From: Castellaniella sp049651205
GTDB lineage: Bacteria > Pseudomonadota > Gammaproteobacteria > Burkholderiales > Burkholderiaceae_B
Length of the DNA: 64,000 bases
Direction of reading: 5' to 3'
NCBI RefSeq assembly: GCF_049651205.1
Contig: NZ_JBASBR010000007.1
Coordinates: 434,001 to 498,000 of the forward strand
Both the position numbers and the translations under genes were made by a program. Shown piece after piece: positions 16,900 through 25,089 of this stretch. Under the pieces are notes generated by a model. It was not told the DNA's origin and did no database searches. It worked only from the letters and a program-made list of their open reading frames with translations. Positions within the stretch are counted from its first letter, which is position 1. Each line of letters starts with the position of its first letter.

Positions 16900-17808
16900 T
16901 CATGAGGGATCGGCCAATAATGTGGTGCAACGCTCCTTCAGAAAGGCATGCATTGCGTTGATTGCCGGCGTTAGCTGCGAACGGTGAGCGCAGATCAGGT
17001 GCAAGGGCGCGGGCTCGCAACGCGCCGACGGAAACAGCTCCACCAGCCGCCCTGCTTTCAGATCGTTGATAAGATCAAGCCGTGATTTGTAGACTATCCC
17101 CTCACCAGCGACGGCCCAGCGCCGAACGACGTCAGCATCGTCACTGACGCGATTTCCTGTAACGGCCACTGTACGTTCGCCTCCCGGCAGGGTAAAGCGC
17201 CAGCGTTCATGGATCTGCTCGCTCCATACATATCGAAGGCAATTGTGCTGCCGTAAGTCATCGGGCTTGACGGGTGCTCCATGCCGCGCGATGTAGGACG
17301 GTGCAGCACACAATGCGCGCCGGTTTTCTCTCGCCAGAGTCAAGGCCAGCAGTGACGAATCCGGTAGTTCTCCGTAGCGCACGACAGCATCGAGCGGTGC
17401 GCGGATGAGGTCGGCTGAGCGGTCACTTATTTTCAGGTGCAGCGACAGGCCAGGGTACAAGTGCTGGAATTCATCCAGCCACGGCAGCAGAAGATTACGC
17501 CCAAAGTCGGACGGAGCCGACAGCCGAAGCGGGCCGGACAGTCCGTGTCGTGCGTTTGCCAAGGCATATTCGCCCTGTATCTGAGCGTCCACCAAGAGCC
17601 GTGCATGCGGCAGGTAGCGTTCACCGGCTTCTGATAGCTGCATGCTGCGCGTGGAACGCGTAAACAGCCGGGTGTGCAGCGCTTTTTCGAGCCGTTGTAC
17701 CGAAGCGCTGGCTTGCCCGGGCGCGATGTTTAGCTGGCGTGCCGCTTCCGAAAAGCTTCCGGCATCCGCTGCGCGTACAAAAATCTGAACATCATCAAGC
17801 CGGATCAT
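16900..17808 (-). CDS. LysR family transcriptional regulator
   Basis: This is a 302-residue LysR-type regulator: helix-turn-helix at residues 3-60 (LDDVQIFVRAADAGSFSEAA, then NIAPGQASASVQRLEKAL) and an effector domain with SGPLRLSAPSDFGRNLLLPW near residue 90, the CrgA/YafC-like subtype. The ATG at 17808 gives the standard start; an upstream ATG at 17922 would add 38 residues that lack family similarity. Its 3' end abuts the barrel remnant. Its neighbours are gene fragments and an apparent redox cluster, so its target cannot be named; the closest intact candidate is the GST gene beyond 18068. Confidence 0.88.
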   Translation of the reverse strand: MIRLDDVQIFVRAADAGSFSEAARQLNIAPGQASASVQRLEKALHTRLFTRSTRSMQLSEAGERYLPHARLLVDAQIQGEYALANARHGLSGPLRLSAPSDFGRNLLLPWLDEFQHLYPGLSLHLKISDRSADLIRAPLDAVVRYGELPDSSLLALTLARENRRALCAAPSYIARHGAPVKPDDLRQHNCLRYVWSEQIHERWRFTLPGGERTVAVTGNRVSDDADVVRRWAVAGEGIVYKSRLDLINDLKAGRLVELFPSARCEPAPLHLICAHRSQLTPAINAMHAFLKERCTTLLADPS

Positions 17809-17906
17809 TTTCGTCGATTCGCAGAAAGTATTTTGGTTTTTATGTAGTTTATCTGTGAATCCAGAAAAAATATCATGGAGTCCTCGTATCTCCAAGGCCG
17901 TGCTCT

Positions 17907-18071
17907 TCTGACAGCCTGTCAACTTCCGCCATCACCGATGCAGGAGGCCATCTGCGCGTTTTCGAACGTGCAGACGCTGCCCCCTTTCTGACTGTAGACG
18001 TTGCGACCGACAAGGCCCGGACTGCCACCTCGTTTGGCACACCCACACTAACGTTGCAAACCGTACGCTAG
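17907..18071 (+). pseudogene. 3' remnant of a GlcG/HbpS-like (heme-binding family) gene
   Basis: A plus-strand frame ending at the TAG at 18069 reads TDAGGHLRVFERADAAPFLT followed by VDVATDKARTATSFGTPT. This is the GlcG/HbpS pattern (a D-x-GGH-L-x-x-F-x-R core and the K-A-x-T-A-x-x-F-G-x-P-T block). The normal N-terminal third and the C-terminal part are missing, there is no start codon or ribosome site, and the stop overlaps the 3' end of the GST gene by four bases. I call it a fragment left by deletion. Confidence 0.55.
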
Positions 18072-18763
18072 GCCGCTGTTACTTCCAGCCCGCGCTGCAC
18101 CGCTGGACGCGCAAGGCCACGATCAAGCCACGCCTGCACATGAGAAAAGCGGTCGAAGCCGACGAGCTCACGCGCTTCGTAGAAGCCGATGAGGTTGCGT
18201 ACCCAGCCGAGCAGCGAAATATCGGCGATGCTGTAGTCTGTACCCATCACCCAGTCGCGGCCCGTAAGCCGCTCGTCGAGAACACCGAGCAGCCGCGCTG
18301 ATTCAGTTACGTAGCGGTTGAGTGGACGCTTGTCTTCGTAGGATTTGCCGGCAAATTTATTGAAAAAGCCTACCTGGCCAAACATCGGCCCAACACCGCC
18401 CATCTGCCACATCAACCACTGAATCGTTTCATAGCGCGTGTTGGGATCGGTAGAAAGGAGCTGCCCGGTCTTGTCAGCGAGATAGATCAGAATCGCTCCC
18501 GACTCGAACAACACCAGCGGCCGGCCACTTGGTCCATCGGGATCGTAGATCGCTGGAATCTTGCCATTGGGGTTGGCCGCTAGGAAAGCTGGATCATGGC
18601 TTTCGTTGGCCATGATGTCGATGCGATGCGGCTCATAGACGAGACCCGTCTCCTCCAGCATGATACCGACCTTCACCCCGTTGGGCGTAGGTAAGGAGAA
18701 GAGCTGAAGCCGATCAGGGTACTGTGCTGGCCAGCGCGTAAAAATTGGATGATTGAGCGTCAT
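18068..18763 (-). CDS. Glutathione S-transferase family protein (YfcG/Ure2-like)
   Basis: This is a 231-residue soluble GST. The thioredoxin-like N-domain includes LFSLPTPNGVKVGIMLEE and NPNGKIPAIYDPDG, then the glutathione gamma-glutamyl binding motif LFESGAILIYLADK near residue 80; the helical C-domain has DYSIADISLLGWVRN near residue 180. The Thr-Pro-Asn-Gly start of the first motif is that of the Nu-class/YfcG disulfide-bond reductases. The ATG at 18763 has an AAGGAAG ribosome site; a longer frame reaching 18916 lacks one. It follows the DUF417 gene by 25 bases and is probably co-transcribed. A second GST of this type lies at 25090. Confidence 0.9.
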   Translation of the reverse strand: MTLNHPIFTRWPAQYPDRLQLFSLPTPNGVKVGIMLEETGLVYEPHRIDIMANESHDPAFLAANPNGKIPAIYDPDGPSGRPLVLFESGAILIYLADKTGQLLSTDPNTRYETIQWLMWQMGGVGPMFGQVGFFNKFAGKSYEDKRPLNRYVTESARLLGVLDERLTGRDWVMGTDYSIADISLLGWVRNLIGFYEARELVGFDRFSHVQAWLDRGLARPAVQRGLEVTAA

Positions 18764-18788
18764 TTGCTTCCTTTTTGACTGGTCCACC

Positions 18789-19295
18789 TCATCGCTCCTG
18801 AGCGTCGGGCCACGAACCCTTGACAGACGCCAGAAGAAGAGAAAGCGATGCAGCCAGCAGAACAAGATCTTTAAGAAGAAACTGGCCAGGCATGGCTGAA
18901 ATGGCCGGAAATCCACCAGCCGTCGCTTCCGCTACACCGGGCGTGCTCAGGAAGAAGGTGAGCGTGATCAGGTAGGTTGCAGCCGACATCGCTGCTCCCA
19001 ATGCGGAAAAAACAGGTTGGAAAGCGCCAAGAATCAGCGCTCCTGCGGTCGACAGTTCAAGCACACCGATCACGTAACTTGCCCCCTGAACCCCAAATAA
19101 GGCGTGCAACCAGCTCATGATGGGGCTGTTGGCAATGAACGGAGCGATACCGTTGGCTTCGTAGACAGTGAATTTCATTCCGCCAAACCAAAGAAAGATA
19201 ATAACCAGAGCCCATCTAAGCAGGGCAAGACTAGTGAGTGATCCAACACTTTTTTCAGCAATTTGTAGACAAAATTGATTTGCACGAGCGGTCAT
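18789..19295 (-). CDS. DUF417 (YkgB-like) membrane protein
   Basis: This is a 168-residue inner-membrane protein with four hydrophobic segments, starting LALLRWALVIIFLWFGGMKF, followed by YEANGIAPFIANSPIMSW; both blocks are typical of DUF417/YkgB. Family members are often found beside redox or reactive-chlorine defence genes (E. coli rclC is one), which fits the GST and AhpD-like neighbours. The start is uncertain: ATG at 19295 or TTG at 19313. A role in oxidative or electrophile stress is inferred from context only. Confidence 0.82.
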   Translation of the reverse strand: MTARANQFCLQIAEKSVGSLTSLALLRWALVIIFLWFGGMKFTVYEANGIAPFIANSPIMSWLHALFGVQGASYVIGVLELSTAGALILGAFQPVFSALGAAMSAATYLITLTFFLSTPGVAEATAGGFPAISAMPGQFLLKDLVLLAASLSLLLASVKGSWPDAQER

Positions 19296-19330
19296 TTTGC
19301 GTGTCCCATTCAAGTTGGAGGTGTCTTTTC

Positions 19331-19435
19331 TTACTCGACGGGAGGAATGTCGACGTTGGCACCGCTGCCGCAGTTGAAGGTATCAGCGGTGGTGCTAGTG
19401 GCGGACTTGATGGTGGGTATAGTGATACGGCTCAT
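19331..19435 (-). CDS. 34-aa ORF, probable internally deleted AhpD-like protein
   Basis: This is a short frame with a good ribosome site (AAGGAGC eight bases before the ATG). It begins MSRITIPTIKSA, which matches the first residues of carboxymuconolactone decarboxylase/AhpD-like peroxidases, and ends GANVDIPPVE, similar to the last residues of the same proteins. The roughly 150 central residues, including the CxxC active site, are absent. It is best explained as an in-frame deletion of an AhpD-like gene; a translated micropeptide is possible because start, ribosome site and stop are intact. It lies between the AraC and DUF417 genes. Confidence 0.45.
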   Translation of the reverse strand: MSRITIPTIKSATSTTADTFNCGSGANVDIPPVE

Positions 19436-19559
19436 GATGCAGCTCCTTCATCGGGTAGTTAAGAGCCTGTACTTTATGCCCATCAAACGCCAACTTCGAG
19501 ACCAGATTTACTCAATAAAATGCTTAAAAGGATCAAAACGGCACGACGGCTTACCGCTG

Positions 19560-20516
19560 CTACTGATCCTCATGCACCAGGCGGCGCCACTGCCCCGGCG
19601 TCATCCCCATTCTGTCGGCAAACACGCGCCGAAATGCCGACACAGATTGATACCCGACAGATTCGGCGACCGCCTCGGTGGTCATCGTTGGCTTTTTTAG
19701 CTTGTTGGCGGCCAGGCCCATCCGAATGTCGGTCAACAGTTCGACGGCTGAGCGCCCCAGCTTATCTTGAAAATGCCGCATGAAGGTCGCGCGCGACATA
19801 CTGCACAAATCAGCCAGATCAAGCAGGTTCCAGGATCGTGCCGGATCGGCAAACATGGCTGAAATAGCCGGAGCCAGTCGGGGATGGCCGGCCAGCGCCA
19901 ACAAGCCCGCGGGAGCCTGCTCGGATTCGCTTGCCGCTCGCAGTACCAGTGTGAACAGCGCCGAGGAAAGCGCATCAAGGATGGCGCGTCCGCCCACGTT
20001 GTCGCCAACAGACTCCATACGCATCAGCCCCACAAGATTGGCCAGATGGCTGGAAGCAGAACGGATGCCGTCTTCATCCTGGTTGTCCGTAGACCGCACC
20101 ACCAGATCCGTGGGCAGGTAATCGCGAAGCAGCCGATCATGAGGCGACCCGATGAAAAACCGGCCGCACAACATGTCCAGATGCTCGCCCTGGCTGTCGT
20201 TCTCGCTGAGTATCCACCCAGCAGAACCTTGTCGATTTTGGGTAAGCCCCGGCGTCTGGCCGCTACCATCGTGCAGCACGTGCGCTGCCCCGTCAGGCAG
20301 CAACACGATATCACCGCCGACCAGTTCTCTGGTCTTCCCGGTTTCCGGATCCTCGAGAATAGCCCGGCCCTTGAGCACGACATGGTAAGGAATCTCGTGC
20401 GTTGCTGACTTACCCCAGGCCACACGCCATGGCACACCGTAGACGCAACGGGCCTCCAACTGTCCAGTGACAGTGATTATTTTCAGAAGCTGGCTCAGCC
20501 AATCGACTTGGGGCAT
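19560..20516 (-). CDS. AraC family regulator with cupin sensor domain
   Basis: This is a 318-residue regulator. The N-terminal half is an AraC-type cupin (HEIPYHVVLKGRAILEDPET near residues 40-60, then GGDIVLLPDGAAHVL); the C-terminal half holds two helix-turn-helix motifs (LADLCSMSRATFMRHFQDKL, then VAESVGYQSVSAFRRVFADR). This is the AraC_binding_2/cupin_6 type found in front of redox genes such as those for DUF417, AhpD and GST. It is the first gene of the minus-strand cluster 18068-20516, which it probably controls. The inducer is unknown. Confidence 0.9.
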   Translation of the reverse strand: MPQVDWLSQLLKIITVTGQLEARCVYGVPWRVAWGKSATHEIPYHVVLKGRAILEDPETGKTRELVGGDIVLLPDGAAHVLHDGSGQTPGLTQNRQGSAGWILSENDSQGEHLDMLCGRFFIGSPHDRLLRDYLPTDLVVRSTDNQDEDGIRSASSHLANLVGLMRMESVGDNVGGRAILDALSSALFTLVLRAASESEQAPAGLLALAGHPRLAPAISAMFADPARSWNLLDLADLCSMSRATFMRHFQDKLGRSAVELLTDIRMGLAANKLKKPTMTTEAVAESVGYQSVSAFRRVFADRMGMTPGQWRRLVHEDQ

Positions 20517-20529
20517 AGGAGGCCAGGCC

Positions 20530-20709
20530 TTACCGGCCCCGCGCCGAGCCCCTGCCCGTAGGCATGCGGCTATGAACTGACTTCGAGTTTTTGGCCCCTG
20601 AATGGCCGCCCATGCCAGGCCAGCGCGCTGGCTTCATTGGGGCTTTGGGGCCTGCCGGCTTCTCAGCCTCGGGTTTGATGTCAACTTGCGCACCGCCTTT
20701 CTTTTCCAT
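20530..20709 (-). CDS. Hypothetical small basic protein (59 aa)
   Basis: This is a 59-codon frame from ATG at 20709, with a weak AGGATG-like ribosome site. The peptide is hydrophilic, rich in Lys, Arg, Pro and Gly (EKPAGPKAPMKPARWPGMGG in the middle) and has no signal or membrane segment. It overlaps no other gene and sits just upstream of araC on the same strand. I do not recognise a family; composition suggests a disordered nucleic-acid-binding or cryptic peptide. Coding status is uncertain. Confidence 0.35.
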   Translation of the reverse strand: MEKKGGAQVDIKPEAEKPAGPKAPMKPARWPGMGGHSGAKNSKSVHSRMPTGRGSARGR

Positions 20710-20894
20710 GGTAATTCATCCTGATCACTGTACAGCTGCATTTTGCGGCCAACGTGACAGCATAGGACAGATATCAAAATAAAGCTTCTTATCTCTTTGA
20801 CTTGGCCAACAACCCGCTGTCGGGCACGGTTACGTGCTGTAGCGCCTTGCTCAGCAACCTGAGGCAAAATAGCCACGTCCTAAATGAGGCTGTC

Positions 20895-21047
20895 ATGAAA
20901 AGAATACTTTCGGTTTGCGCACTGGTCGCCCTGCTTTCCGCCTGTGCGGTGTACACCCCTCGCGGGTCTGTCGTGGTTGATCCCGACCCAGGCTACGGAC
21001 ATGGGGGTTTCTGCCCCCCAGGCCAGGCCATGAAAGGCAATTGCTAA
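20895..21047 (+). CDS. Small putative lipoprotein (50 aa)
   Basis: This is a 50-residue frame starting at ATG 20895 behind a GAGG ribosome site. It has a short signal peptide (MKRILSVCALVALLSAC) with lipobox LSAC, so the mature chain would be acylated at Cys17 and contain only 34 residues, rich in Gly, Pro and Val and ending in GQAMKGNC. A longer frame upstream (from 20802) lacks a signal. Short lipoproteins of this kind are common in Burkholderiales and their function is unknown. Confidence 0.6.
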   Translation: MKRILSVCALVALLSACAVYTPRGSVVVDPDPGYGHGGFCPPGQAMKGNC

Positions 21048-21181
21048 ACATTAAAAAGGGCTGGTGGCACTGGCCGCCCAGCACGCCAACAGCCCGCCAC
21101 ACCCCCGGCAGCATGCATTCATCGCAGGTTCATGATTCCGCGCCTATGATGACATCCATCCTATGACACCAAGGCCACAGA

Positions 21182-21736
21182 ATGAGCACGCCGGACTCCC
21201 GATACCATCCTTTAATGATGACGATGCATTGGCTGACGCTGGTGCTGCTGATCGCCGTATATGCCCTGATCGAGTTGCGCGGCTGGGTACCCAAAGCCGA
21301 CCCCTTGCACGACGCCATGAAATCCTGGCACAACATCCTTGGCCTGACCGTGTTTTGCCTGGTGTTCGTGCGCTTGGCTGTACGCAACCTTACCCATACG
21401 CCACCTATTCAGCCGCCCATGCCTGTGTGGCAAGATCGGCTGGCGCACGTCATGCATATTGCCCTGTATGTATTTTTGATTGCCATGCCCATACTGGGCT
21501 GGTTGACGCTGAGCGCCAAGGGGCGGCCCATCCCCTTTTACGGCTGGGAATGGCCGGCCCTGATCAGTGCCGACAAGCCTCTGGCCCGCACCTTGCAGGA
21601 TATCCATGAGGTGATCGGCAATATCGGCTACTTTCTGATCGGTCTGCATGCAGTGGCCGCCATCGTGCACCACACGATAATGCACGACAACACCCTGGCC
21701 AGAATGCTGCCAGGACGCCGCCGCGCAATATCCTAA
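21182..21736 (+). CDS. Cytochrome b561 family protein
   Basis: This is a 184-residue di-heme b-type cytochrome with four membrane helices. Candidate heme-ligand histidines lie in MMTMHWLTLV (helix 1), SWHNILGLTVF (helix 2), AHVMHIALYVF (helix 3) and GLHAVAAIVHH (helix 4). It is of the CybB type, which passes electrons from quinol to unknown partners, often linked with superoxide handling. It stands alone on the plus strand, converging on the sulfur module. Confidence 0.9.
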   Translation: MSTPDSRYHPLMMTMHWLTLVLLIAVYALIELRGWVPKADPLHDAMKSWHNILGLTVFCLVFVRLAVRNLTHTPPIQPPMPVWQDRLAHVMHIALYVFLIAMPILGWLTLSAKGRPIPFYGWEWPALISADKPLARTLQDIHEVIGNIGYFLIGLHAVAAIVHHTIMHDNTLARMLPGRRRAIS

Positions 21737-21742
21737 TCTGGC

Positions 21743-21907
21743 CTAAAAGGTAGATGCGCAGTGCCCGCCACTGGGCGCCACACCAGAGCCCATCGCAATC
21801 AGCGGGGGTTCGGCGTACACATTCACCGGAGCACTGTGCGCCCAGTCCCAAGCAAAAAAGCCCACCATAACAGCCCAAAAGGCCAAAGCCAGAAAGCGGT
21901 TATTCAT
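21743..21907 (-). CDS. Hypothetical 54-aa exported peptide downstream of yeeE/yedE
   Basis: This is a 54-codon frame with an AAAGGCTG ribosome site. The first 27 residues form a hydrophobic segment ending AWDWAHSA, compatible with a signal peptide or membrane anchor; the remainder is polar and ends GGHCASTF with a single cysteine. It follows the YeeE/YedE gene by about 80 bases on the same strand and would be the last gene of a rhodanese-YeeE transcript. No family is recognised. A periplasmic or membrane-bound thiol carrier is an attractive but unproven idea. Confidence 0.45.
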   Translation of the reverse strand: MNNRFLALAFWAVMVGFFAWDWAHSAPVNVYAEPPLIAMGSGVAPSGGHCASTF

Positions 21908-21987
21908 GTGCAGCCTTTTTTTCAGATTGCCCTGCGGCCAGATGACGCACGGGCAAGAGGTAATGAGTAATCATGCGTGGCCCCGGT

Positions 21988-23073
21988 TTAACTGGTAAAC
22001 CACCGGCGGCGTACCCGTACGCCGATCAAAGAACCCATAAACGCCATGGGCACCCAAATCCAGCCATGCAGGCTGCCTGTAGAAATACCACTGACCATCG
22101 CACCGATATTGCAACCAAACGCCAGACGGGAGCTATATCCCAACAGCAGGCCGGCCACCAGACCAATCATCCATTGGGCTGAGGTCATGGGGCGGCTGTT
22201 GGGGCGCGGTTTTCCTGCTGCAATCCATAAGGCACCGGCCAAAATACCTATATTGGTGATGGATGTGACATCCAGAAAGACCGACTGTGTGAGTGTTGCC
22301 GTATTGACGGGCTCACTCCAGAAGGCATTGGTGGCGGGATCAAAAAGCTGTGCTGCCGTGGCAATCTTGGCTGCCCACAGACCAAATCCATAGACAATGC
22401 CCCAGGGCTGGCCCGCAATAATCAGGTTAAGTACCGCCAGAATGGCCAGCAGCAAGGCACCAATCAGCAGCTTACGATCCCACCAGCGGGTGGTGCGGCC
22501 AGTCCAGCGGGTTACCGCTAAACCAACCAGGGCCAAGCCAACCAAGGTAAGCAACAAGGCAGTAGGCGCCCCAAAATGCGCCACCAATCCGTAAGGTGGC
22601 AAAGCCCCCAGGGACAGCCATTGCTCGAGTGTGGCAGAGCCCAGGAAACTGCCCAGTGCAAACAAGGGCAAGATAGCCATGTTCATGGGAATGCCCAAAC
22701 CGGCCTTGTATAAAGTGCCCGAGCCGCAGCCGTCAGCCACCTGCATGCAGCCGCCAAACACAAAGGCGCCTACGATGAGGCTGATGCTGGGTGGCCCCAG
22801 AGCAGCCCCCAAGTCAGTGGGAAACGCCGCCAGCAGAGGCATGGAAACGGCCGCCGCGATAGCCAGCAGCACCAGCTGGGCCAGTACACCAGAGGGGTCG
22901 CGTTGCTCGATAAGCTTGCGCCAGCCCGTGGTGAAGCCAAACCGCGCGCCGGCCAAAACCGCACCCAGGCCAATACCAACCATAAACAGCAAGGCCTGGC
23001 GCAATGCCACCGACCAGGCCAGGAATACCAAAAAGGCGGTGATCGCCACCGCCAAAGGAATACGTTTTGTCAT
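21988..23073 (-). CDS. YeeE/YedE family (TsuA-like) thiosulfate transport channel
   Basis: This is a 361-residue inner-membrane protein with about ten helices. It carries the cysteine motifs of the TsuA/YeeE family: GGCMQVADGCGSG near residue 105 and LAFGCNIGAMVSG near residue 320; in the characterised TsuA the pore cysteines relay thiosulfate. The gene follows a periplasmic rhodanese by 15 bases, so thiosulfate or sulfane-sulfur uptake is the most likely role. Two-domain YeeE proteins are usual here, and this one is full length. A selenium-related role of YedE relatives is the main alternative. Confidence 0.88.
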   Translation of the reverse strand: MTKRIPLAVAITAFLVFLAWSVALRQALLFMVGIGLGAVLAGARFGFTTGWRKLIEQRDPSGVLAQLVLLAIAAAVSMPLLAAFPTDLGAALGPPSISLIVGAFVFGGCMQVADGCGSGTLYKAGLGIPMNMAILPLFALGSFLGSATLEQWLSLGALPPYGLVAHFGAPTALLLTLVGLALVGLAVTRWTGRTTRWWDRKLLIGALLLAILAVLNLIIAGQPWGIVYGFGLWAAKIATAAQLFDPATNAFWSEPVNTATLTQSVFLDVTSITNIGILAGALWIAAGKPRPNSRPMTSAQWMIGLVAGLLLGYSSRLAFGCNIGAMVSGISTGSLHGWIWVPMAFMGSLIGVRVRRRWFTS

Positions 23074-23088
23074 GTGAAAAAAGCCTGC

Positions 23089-24030
23089 TTAGCTGAAGAT
23101 CCCTTTGAGCTTGTTCAGGATCTGCTGGCTGCGTCCAGGGACGTTCTCCATGGGGAGGTCGGCATTGTGTGACCATTCTGCCAGAGACTCTGGATACAAT
23201 CGGACATTTTTTACACCAACAACCTCGGACAGTGCAAACCAGTCTGTGGCCGCCCAGTGGCCGGTATTGCAAAACGAGATGGTTTCGCTAGCCTTGGATT
23301 CGGGCAATAGCTGAGCAGCAATCTGACGGGCTTGGTCGGGGGCTACAAAGATGGAGGTGCCTGGTTTGAACCAGCGGCCGTTTTCGACATTGACCGCACC
23401 TTTAATAGTGCCTGGCACCTGGGCGGTAGGCGCCTTGACCTTGCCCAGATAAAAATCCAGAGGCCGGGCATCTACCAGCGTGGTGCTGGGATTACCGACC
23501 TGTGCAGCCACCTGATCGGTGGTTGCGAGAATGGCGGCATCGGGATGTGCCTGGAAAGTACTGGCTGTAACAGCCGGCACAGATTTGTCTTGCGGCAAAC
23601 CCGCATCCACCCAAGCTTTCTCGCCGCCATTCAAAATCGACAAATCGGTAAGTCCCAGATATTTGAGCGTCCAGTACACCCGGGCCGAAGCACCAAAATC
23701 AGTGCTGTCTGCCCCTGAAGACACCACTATTGCATGCGTATCCTGATCCACGCCCAACGCCTGCACTTGCTTGGTGAACTCATCAACCGAGCGCAACTGA
23801 CCAGGGTTATTGGCCGGGCCACGCCACTGAGCATAAGGAGCAGAGACCGCGCCCGGGATATGGCCAGCCGCATAGGCATCCGGTGGCCGGATATCGATAA
23901 CCCGAACATCCGCTTGCTGATGCAGGGAGTTGAGTTCGGTGGGGGTCAGCAAAGGCTGGACAGCCCAGGCACTGGACACCGATGCCAAGGCAAGCGCGGC
24001 ACCACCAAAGACAGCAGACAGGATATTCAT
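23089..24030 (-). CDS. Periplasmic rhodanese-type sulfurtransferase
   Basis: This is a 313-residue protein with a signal peptide ending in SSAWA and two rhodanese domains: one with VRVIDIRPPDAYAAGHIPGA near residue 42 and a second with TTLVDARPLDFYLGKVKA near 180. The catalytic Cys is in SFCNTGHWAATDWFALSE near residue 255, so the active site is in the C-terminal domain and the first is degenerate. It is exported and precedes the TsuA-like channel, suggesting that it supplies or accepts thiosulfate sulfur in the periplasm. Confidence 0.9.
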   Translation of the reverse strand: MNILSAVFGGAALALASVSSAWAVQPLLTPTELNSLHQQADVRVIDIRPPDAYAAGHIPGAVSAPYAQWRGPANNPGQLRSVDEFTKQVQALGVDQDTHAIVVSSGADSTDFGASARVYWTLKYLGLTDLSILNGGEKAWVDAGLPQDKSVPAVTASTFQAHPDAAILATTDQVAAQVGNPSTTLVDARPLDFYLGKVKAPTAQVPGTIKGAVNVENGRWFKPGTSIFVAPDQARQIAAQLLPESKASETISFCNTGHWAATDWFALSEVVGVKNVRLYPESLAEWSHNADLPMENVPGRSQQILNKLKGIFS

Positions 24031-24115
24031 GAGAACACCACGAAAAATGAGATTAGGGAGCTATTGTCCCAGATTTGTTCGGTCAGACAGCGATACCTAT
24101 AAAACCAGAAGTTAT

Positions 24116-25018
24116 TTAGGCACGTAAAAGCCCGCCCATGTTGGCAGGCACGTGCTGGATGATGGCAGCCGCGCTCTCGGTGGCGGTTGCCAAGGCATCC
24201 TGCGCCGCAGCACCCTCTGCCCAGGCATGCACAAACGCCGAGGCAAATGCATCGCCCGCCCCAATGGTAGACACCGCCTCCACCGGCCGGGCAGCATGGA
24301 AATGGCTTGCCTCGCCATCAAAGAAAACAGCCCCCGCAGCGCCAAGCGTCAGGAGAATTGCTTGCCCCGGATGCCGCACCAGACGGCGTGCCAGTGCCTG
24401 GGCAATCTGTGGCGACGGCGCATCTGTGCGAATAGTGTCGTCGGCCAGCAACTTGGCTGCCTCGTGCGCGTTGACACACAGAAGATCCGCCTGATCCCAC
24501 AAGCCATGCAGGGCCTGGGGATCGGACAGCTGACGGGCGCCCGGTGTGACGACCAGCCGAAACGGCCGGCGGCTGATGGCCGACAAGGCATTTTGCAGCC
24601 AGACCTGTGACTTCAGCGAGAGCCCCGTGACATACACCACGTCGGCCTGATCCAGGCCCGCAAAGCCATGCTCACCCACCCATGCACTGGCCCCACGCTG
24701 GGCATACGCACGTGCTGCCCCGGTGTCATCAATCATGACCACCGCCTTGCCTGTGGGCAGATGATGCGGCGGAATGGCTGCACGAATCCCGTGTCGCTGG
24801 AGCAGGTCGCGGATCAGGCCGCCTTCAAGATCTTGTCCCACACACGCGTGCACGGTAACCCGTGCACCACGGGAAGCCACGTTAAGCGCCGCATTGACCG
24901 CCCCACCCCCGGCATACAGGCCGATATGCTCGACATCCTGCTTGGCACCCAGCATCGGATGCACGCGCGACACGACGATATCGACAATCGCCGCCCCGAT
25001 GGTGATGAATTGCAGCAT
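24116..25018 (-). CDS. PfkB family carbohydrate/nucleoside kinase
   Basis: This is a 300-residue ribokinase-fold kinase. The N-terminal substrate-binding motif GLYAGGGAVNAALNVASRGA lies near residues 33-52, and the C-terminal anion-hole motif STIGAGDAFASAFVHAWAEG near residue 250 provides the catalytic Asp of GAGD. I use the ATG at 25018, where the ribokinase-like start LQFITIGAAIVD begins and an AGGA ribosome site lies upstream; a start at 25063 lacks support. The substrate could be ribose, a nucleoside or another sugar; it cannot be told here. It is the distal gene of the yghU-side cluster. Confidence 0.88.
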   Translation of the reverse strand: MLQFITIGAAIVDIVVSRVHPMLGAKQDVEHIGLYAGGGAVNAALNVASRGARVTVHACVGQDLEGGLIRDLLQRHGIRAAIPPHHLPTGKAVVMIDDTGAARAYAQRGASAWVGEHGFAGLDQADVVYVTGLSLKSQVWLQNALSAISRRPFRLVVTPGARQLSDPQALHGLWDQADLLCVNAHEAAKLLADDTIRTDAPSPQIAQALARRLVRHPGQAILLTLGAAGAVFFDGEASHFHAARPVEAVSTIGAGDAFASAFVHAWAEGAAAQDALATATESAAAIIQHVPANMGGLLRA

Positions 25019-25089
25019 GAGGGTCCTGGTGAGTGCAAAAAGCAGCCCCGGCATGCGCAGCAAAGCAACGCCTGCCGGGGTGCAGATAT

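Noticed and set aside
16378..21050. Intact genomic island with integrase behind tRNA-Asn
   Set aside because: No integrase, transposase or second copy of the tRNA 3' end was seen; only a scar can be supported.
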